NCBI RefSeq assembly: GCF_051262515.1
Contig: NZ_JBIMER010000007.1
Location: 62,001 to 126,000, forward strand
Direction: 5' to 3'
Origin: Arthrobacter_N sp051262515
Lineage (GTDB): Bacteria > Actinomycetota > Actinomycetes > Actinomycetales > Micrococcaceae
DNA: 64,000 bases
Positions 60,077-64,000 of this stretch are shown piece after piece. The stretch's first letter is position 1; every line of letters begins with the position of its first letter. A program made the translations under genes and the position numbers. Under the pieces are notes generated by a model, which did not search any database, was not told where the DNA came from, and saw only the letters and a list, made by a program, of their open reading frames with translations.

Positions 60077-60082
60077 AGGCTA
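60077..60082 (-). promoter_or_regulatory. -10 box for the FAD monooxygenase gene (leaderless type)
   Basis: TAGCCT on the minus strand followed by GTGGTC and the ATG at 60070. Confidence 0.45.
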
Positions 60083-60139
60083 CGCTCGGCGACGCGGTCT
60101 GGGTACGCTGGAAACAGTCCCCCAGCGGAAGGCAGCAAG

Positions 60140-60925
60140 ATGAAAATCAGTGTTGGTCAGTTTTCTCCGGCCGGAACCCTCGAGGAAAACCTGGATGTGG
60201 TCCGCAGGCTGGCGGGACGCGCGGCGTCCGAGGGCGCCGGACTCGTGCTCTTCCCCGAGGAGACGATGTTCACCGTGCGCAAGGTCGAGGGCGACCTTGC
60301 CTCCGCCGTCGAGCGGGATTGGTCGACGTTCGTGCAGCAGGTCTCGTTCATCGCCGCCGAGAACTCGATCGCGATCGTTGCCGGCGGCTACGAGGCCAGC
60401 GGTGAGCCGCAGCCGTACAACACGCTTGTTGTCGTCGACGCGACCGGACGGATCGTGGGGACCTACCGCAAGGTGCACCTCTACGACGCGTTCTCCTACC
60501 AGGAGTCCACGAAGATCAAGGCGGGCGACCCCGAGGCCACCGGGACGTTCGAGATCGGCGACCTCAAGTTCGGCGTCATGACCTGCTACGACATCCGGTT
60601 CCCGGAACTCGCGCGGAAGCTGGCCGTGGACGGCGCCGACGTGCTGCTGGTCGCCGCGGCCTGGTTCAAGGGAGACCACAAGATCGACCACTGGGAAACC
60701 CTGCTCAAGGCGCGGGCCGTGGAGAACACCGTGTGGGTGGCGGCCGCCGGGACGAGCTCGACGAACACCATCGGGCACTCCGCCATCCTGGATCCGTTGG
60801 GCATTCCGGTCGGTTTCCTCGACGAGGAGCGCGAGGAACTGGTGACCGTGGACGTGACGCGGCGGCGGATCGACGAGGTGCGGGAGTTCCTGCCCGTCCT
60901 CAAGAACCGCCGAATCGGCGTGTGA
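60140..60925 (+). CDS. Carbon-nitrogen hydrolase (nitrilase superfamily amidase)
   Basis: 261 aa from ATG 60140 with GGAAGGCAGCAAG upstream and TACGCT at 60103-60108 as probable -10. The catalytic triad is visible as Glu in FPEETMF, Lys in YRKVHLYDAF and Cys in MTCYDIRFPELAR. It resembles deaminated-glutathione amidase/omega-amidase type enzymes, but the substrate cannot be fixed. It diverges from the monooxygenase. Confidence 0.9.
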   Translation: MKISVGQFSPAGTLEENLDVVRRLAGRAASEGAGLVLFPEETMFTVRKVEGDLASAVERDWSTFVQQVSFIAAENSIAIVAGGYEASGEPQPYNTLVVVDATGRIVGTYRKVHLYDAFSYQESTKIKAGDPEATGTFEIGDLKFGVMTCYDIRFPELARKLAVDGADVLLVAAAWFKGDHKIDHWETLLKARAVENTVWVAAAGTSSTNTIGHSAILDPLGIPVGFLDEEREELVTVDVTRRRIDEVREFLPVLKNRRIGV

Positions 60926-61003
60926 ACGGGGCCGGTTGCCGCGGATCGAAAGTTTTCGGCCGCGCGTAACTTCCGTGGGTGTGGCCGCGATTACCGAAGT
61001 GAA

Positions 61004-61048
61004 GAAGCCGGGCCGAGGGTTCCCCCCAACGAGTCTCGGCCCGGCTTC
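61004..61048. terminator. Strong terminator after the nitrilase gene
   Basis: GAAGCCGGGCCGAG (61004-61017) and its exact complement (61035-61048) form a 14-bp stem with a 17-nt loop. It separates the nitrilase gene from the sigma factor gene. Confidence 0.8.
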
Positions 61049-61137
61049 TGAACATCTCCGGCCGGACGATTCGTCGACGGGCGGCTAGGGGCGACTAGAC
61101 TCTAGCCCAAACCGTCCCAAACGATTTCAGGAGTGTC

Positions 61138-61695
61138 TTGGTCCCCGTCCTCACGGATGAGGTAATGAACAGGGCCCGGCAAGGTGATGCCGAGGCTCTG
61201 TCCGTGTTGTACGGGGGTCTGGCAGGTCAAGTCCGCGGCTATCTCGAGGCCAAGGGCGTGGAAGACGCCGAGGGTGTGACGCAGGATGTGTTCCTGGCGG
61301 TCTTTACCCAGCTGGCCAAGCTTGAGGGAGGCATCGCTGGATTCAAGAGGTTCACGTTCTCGGTGGCCCACGCGCGGATGGTTGACGCGACCCGGGCCAG
61401 GGTCCGCGCGCCCCGCCTCGACGAATACGAGGCGGACACGGATCCGCGCAAGGCCTCTTCCGCACACGAAACCATCTTGGAGCGGCTTGATTCCGGCCCC
61501 CTCGGCGCAGTCGTCGACGGACTGCCGACGGACCAGCGGGAGTGCGTCCTGCTCCGGGTCGTGGCGGGAATGAGCATTGAAGAAACGGCCAACATCATGG
61601 GCAAAAGCCCGGGGGCCATCAAGCAGTTGCAGCGGCGCGGGCTGCTGGCCATGAAGAAGACTTTGGAGGAGGCGGACACGAATGACACGCATTGA
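61138..61695 (+). CDS. ECF-type RNA polymerase sigma factor
   Basis: 185 aa from TTG 61138, with CAGGAG 4 nt upstream and TAGACT (61096-61101) as probable -10. Sigma region 2 is EALSVLYGGLAGQVRGYLEAKGVEDAEGVTQDVFLAVFTQLAKLEGGIAGFKRFTFSVAHARMVDATRAR. Region 4 is DGLPTDQRECVLLRVVAGMSIEETANIMGKSPGAIKQLQRRGLLAMKK. It would redirect RNA polymerase to a small gene set, signal unknown. It overlaps the next gene by 14 bp. Confidence 0.92.
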   Translation: MVPVLTDEVMNRARQGDAEALSVLYGGLAGQVRGYLEAKGVEDAEGVTQDVFLAVFTQLAKLEGGIAGFKRFTFSVAHARMVDATRARVRAPRLDEYEADTDPRKASSAHETILERLDSGPLGAVVDGLPTDQRECVLLRVVAGMSIEETANIMGKSPGAIKQLQRRGLLAMKKTLEEADTNDTH

Positions 61696-62602
61696 CGGCA
61701 ACAGCGCTGCGAACGTGGCCCGTCTGCTCGCGGAGAGTGGCGTCCCGTCGGACCCGCGCCTGGAAAAGGCGCTCATGTCCCTCGAGACCTACGCGGATCG
61801 CGAAGCTCCCCGCCCCACCGGCCAACTGAAGGCGCTGCTCGACGGCATCGGCGAGAACGCTGCCGGGGGGAAGCCCGACGGCGGGAAGTCCAACGTGGTG
61901 CCGATGCGCCGACGGCGCGGCTCGACCGCCGCAGGAACCGCCCTGGCCTTGGCCCTTGCCGCCGGCCTCGGAGGTGTCGCGGCCGCAACGTCGTGGCAGG
62001 ACAAGGCGCCGACCGTTTCCTCGGTGGGCGTCGCGGCGGGTGCCGTCACGGAATATCCCCGAGCCAGGGTCACGTCCGTCCCGGCCCCCACGCCCGCTCC
62101 CGTGGCCGTGCCCTCCAGCGTCCCGCGCGAGGTGGACCCTCCAGGACTCCAGACACGTTCCGCGGCGGCACCGGCCGCGGCGCCGAAAATTCCCGCGAAG
62201 CAGGAGAAGGCGCAAGCCCAAAGCAAGACAGCGAGCGCCGGCGCGGCGAAGGCCCTCACCCAGGCTGGGGCGAACTCCGCGGCCCAGCAAAGGGCAGCGG
62301 CGCAACAGAAGTCGATTGCCCAGAAGTCAGCGGCCCAGAAGTCGGCGGCGCAGCGACAAGCCGCGGCAGAGCGCAAGGCACAGACGCAGTCGCAGAAAGT
62401 GGCGCAGGCGAAGCGGGAGGCACAAGCCAAGGCGAAGGCCGCTGGACAGTCCGCCCGCGCTCTAGCCGCGGCACAAGCCAAGAAGGCGGCGGCCCGCAAG
62501 GCCGCGCAGAAGGCGACGACCTCGGTCAAGAGATCCGTGTCCAAGGCTCCGGCAATGGTGAAGCGCCCCGTCGAAAAGCTGAAGCTCAACCTGCCGCGCT
62601 AG
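61682..62602 (+). CDS. Single-pass membrane protein with long Ala/Gln/Lys-rich tail, sigma-factor partner
   Basis: 306 aa. The first 75 residues are cytoplasmic and moderately acidic; a basic stretch (VVPMRRRRG) precedes one membrane segment (about 80-103). The outer 200 residues are Pro-rich then a low-complexity Ala/Gln/Lys run (repeated AAQQK, QKSAAQKSAAQ and related text) likely to form a long helix. Position suggests an anti-sigma factor, with the N-terminus holding the sigma factor, but it lacks the usual zinc-type HxxxCxxC motif. It may also bind cell-wall polymers. Confidence 0.65.
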   Translation: MTRIDGNSAANVARLLAESGVPSDPRLEKALMSLETYADREAPRPTGQLKALLDGIGENAAGGKPDGGKSNVVPMRRRRGSTAAGTALALALAAGLGGVAAATSWQDKAPTVSSVGVAAGAVTEYPRARVTSVPAPTPAPVAVPSSVPREVDPPGLQTRSAAAPAAAPKIPAKQEKAQAQSKTASAGAAKALTQAGANSAAQQRAAAQQKSIAQKSAAQKSAAQRQAAAERKAQTQSQKVAQAKREAQAKAKAAGQSARALAAAQAKKAAARKAAQKATTSVKRSVSKAPAMVKRPVEKLKLNLPR

Positions 62603-62613
62603 CACCAACACGG

Positions 62614-62671
62614 CAAGGGCCCCGTGCCCGGCCCGGCACCGTGGTGGTGCCGGCCGCGCACGGGGCCCTTG
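62614..62671. terminator. Bidirectional terminator between the membrane protein and CoA-binding genes
   Basis: CAAGGGCCCCGTGC (62614-62627) pairs with GCACGGGGCCCTTG (62658-62671). A second nested GC-rich stem fills the loop. It lies between convergent genes. Confidence 0.82.
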
Positions 62672-62682
62672 TGCGTTCCCGC

Positions 62683-63183
62683 CTAGGCGAGGACCTGCCG
62701 CTTCGAACTGACCACGCCGGTGTTGAACCCGGCCAGGTGGAGCCCGCCGTGGAACCGGGCGTGCTCGATCTTCACGCAGCGGTCCATCACCACGTTCAGC
62801 CCGGCCTTCTCGGCGTCCGCCGCGACGTCCTCGTGCCATGAACCCAGCTGGAGCCAGATCGTCTTGGCCCCGACGGCAACGGCCTCGTCGAGCACGCCGG
62901 GAAGGTCGTCGTGCTTGCGGAAGACCTCCACCAGGTCCGGCGTCTCCGGCAGGTCCGCCAGCGACTTGTACACGGGCTGGCCGAGGATCTCGTCCAATAC
63001 CGGGTTCACGAAGTACACCTTGTACCGGGTGGAGGACAGCAGGTAGGTCGCCACGAAATACGACGCCCGGCTCGGCTTGTTGGACGCGCCGACTATCGCG
63101 ATGGACTTGGTGTTCCGCAGGATGTTGAGCCGCTCGGGGGCCGAGGGGCCCTCCCAGGTGCGCTCTTCGGTGGTTGCGCTCAC
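62683..63183 (-). CDS. CoA-binding domain protein
   Basis: 166 aa from GTG 63183 in a GTGA overlap with the sulfhydrylase gene. The Rossmann text KSIAIVGASNKPSRASYFVATYLLSSTRYKVYFVNPVLDEILGQPVYKSLADLPETPDLVEVFRK and VGAKTIWLQLGSWHEDVAADAEKAGLNVVMDRCVKIEHARF is the YccU-like CoA-binding family. These small proteins commonly sit beside O-acetylhomoserine sulfhydrylase genes, and their function is not known. Confidence 0.88.
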   Translation of the reverse strand: MSATTEERTWEGPSAPERLNILRNTKSIAIVGASNKPSRASYFVATYLLSSTRYKVYFVNPVLDEILGQPVYKSLADLPETPDLVEVFRKHDDLPGVLDEAVAVGAKTIWLQLGSWHEDVAADAEKAGLNVVMDRCVKIEHARFHGGLHLAGFNTGVVSSKRQVLA

Positions 63184-64000
63184 TGTGCCGCTCCGATCTG
63201 GGCGGGCGCCGGGACGGCGCACGCCTCGCCGTCGTACTCCGGAGCCGCGAGCCCGCCGCCCGCCACGTCCTGCTGGGACGCCTCGAGCGCCTGGTCGAGG
63301 TCCCACAGGATGTCCTCGACATCCTCGAGGCCCACACTCAGGCGGATCAGGTCCCCGGGGACGCCCGCCGCCTCCAGCTGCCCGGCCGAGAGCTGCTGGT
63401 GGGTGGTCGACGCCGGGTGCAGCACCAGCGTGCGCGCGTCGCCGATGTTGGCCAGGTGGCTGGCCAGCTGGAGCGCCTCGATGAACCGGCCGCCGGCCTC
63501 GCGGCCGCCCTTGACGCCGAAGCTGAAGACGGATCCGACGCCCTGCGGCAGCAGTTCCTGCGCGCGCGCGTGCTGGGGATGGGACGGCAGCGCCGCGTAG
63601 TTCACGTAGGTGACGCGCGGATCGGCCTCCAGCCACTGGGCGACGGCCAGGGCGCTGGAGAGGTGGTTGTCCATCCGCTGGGGCAGGGTCTCGACGCCCT
63701 GCAGCAGCTGGAACGCGGACTGCGCGGACAGGGCCGGGCCGATGTCGCGCAGCTGCTCGGAGCGCAGCTTCGTCAGGAAGCCGTATTCGCCGAAGTTGTC
63801 CCACCAGGAGACGTTTCCGTAGCTGGCCACGGGCTCGGTCATGGTGGGGAACTTGCCGTTGCCCCAGTTGAACGTCCCGGACTCCACGACGACGCCGCCG
63901 AGCGTGGTGCCGTGTCCGCCGAGGAACTTGGTGGCGGAGTGGATGACGATGTCCGCGCCGTGCTCGATCGGGCGCAGGATGTAGGGCGGGGTGAGCGTGG
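63180..64000 (-). CDS. O-acetylhomoserine/O-acetylserine sulfhydrylase, C-terminal part (start outside window)
   Basis: About 273 C-terminal residues are visible. The text TLTPPYILRPIEHGADIVIHSATKFLGGHGTTLGGVVVE holds the PLP Lys, and SGTFNWGNGKFPTMTEP, FNLLLQGLETLP-like text (FQLLQGVETLPQRMDNH), GSVFSFGVKGG and IRLSVGLEDVEDILWDLDQAL are the MetY signatures. It adds sulfide to O-acetylhomoserine to form homocysteine. The CoA-binding gene follows by GTGA. Confidence 0.92.
   Translation of the reverse strand, partial: TLTPPYILRPIEHGADIVIHSATKFLGGHGTTLGGVVVESGTFNWGNGKFPTMTEPVASYGNVSWWDNFGEYGFLTKLRSEQLRDIGPALSAQSAFQLLQGVETLPQRMDNHLSSALAVAQWLEADPRVTYVNYAALPSHPQHARAQELLPQGVGSVFSFGVKGGREAGGRFIEALQLASHLANIGDARTLVLHPASTTHQQLSAGQLEAAGVPGDLIRLSVGLEDVEDILWDLDQALEASQQDVAGGGLAAPEYDGEACAVPAPAQIGAAQ

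Noticed and set aside
1..64000. CRISPR arrays, tRNA and rRNA genes
   Set aside because: No spaced direct repeats, no cloverleaf with CCA-end pattern and no rRNA text were seen on either strand by eye; a tRNA scan was not possible.

Overview
The window is high-GC DNA packed with overlapping genes and comes from an actinobacterium, most likely order Micrococcales and plausibly family Micrococcaceae (inference). Signs of this are the Asp23/DUF6286/AmaP-like cell-envelope operon, the DUF222-HNH (13E12-type) protein, the fba-DUF3151 pair and many starts preceded by a -10 box only 6-7 nt away (leaderless transcripts). No rRNA, tRNA, CRISPR array or intact insertion sequence was seen.

Layout. 1-2.2 kb: lower-GC edge of a defence-type region (end of a RhuM-like gene, then a DUF262/HNH gene broken by one amber codon). 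2.2-4.4 kb: Asp23/Gls24 envelope operon with ATGA/GTGA overlaps. 4.4-6.3 kb: GH13 alpha-glucosidase under a LacI-type operator. 6.35-10.2 kb: four-gene operon resembling a type VII secretion/WXG-like effector module. 10.2-19.2 kb: housekeeping genes (xthA, mmsB-like, nadE, cyclic-nucleotide phosphodiesterase, Stealth phosphotransferase with MarR regulator, DUF222-HNH, pyrE).

19.3-30.8 kb is a uronate-use locus: secreted GH3 glycosidase, TRAP transporter (P, Q, M), LacI regulator, uxaC, uxuB-type oxidoreductase, manD-type dehydratase and gntK. A GTTGCCA-N5-TGGCAAC palindrome in front of uxaC, with a related half-site before the GH3 gene, ties the parts together. 30.7-38.7 kb returns to core functions: HAD hydrolase, corA, TrmH-type methyltransferase, TerC with a probable yybP-ykoY manganese riboswitch, fba, tdk, SRPBCC and TetR.

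39.0-47.3 kb looks like an acquired and partly decayed island with weaker GC bias at third codon positions. It holds an AtoE-type short-chain fatty acid transporter, a TetR regulator, an acyl-CoA ligase pseudogene, an SDR and a three-gene biotin-dependent carboxylase (5S-type carboxyltransferase, biotin carrier, biotin carboxylase). Three copies of one 20-bp near-palindrome (TACCGAnCGATCGnTCGGTA) sit on the promoters of the transporter, the TetR gene and the carboxylase operon, so one repressor probably controls all. Divergent from the carboxylase lies the biotin operon bioB-bioA-bioF-P450-bioD, with a BioQ-like operator at its start and an unusual P450 lacking the ExxR motif.

53-64 kb: DASS transporter, purA with a structured leader, short UvrA2-type ATPase, FAD monooxygenase, nitrilase-family amidase, ECF sigma factor with an Ala/Gln/Lys-rich membrane protein, CoA-binding protein and the 3' part of an O-acetylhomoserine sulfhydrylase gene.
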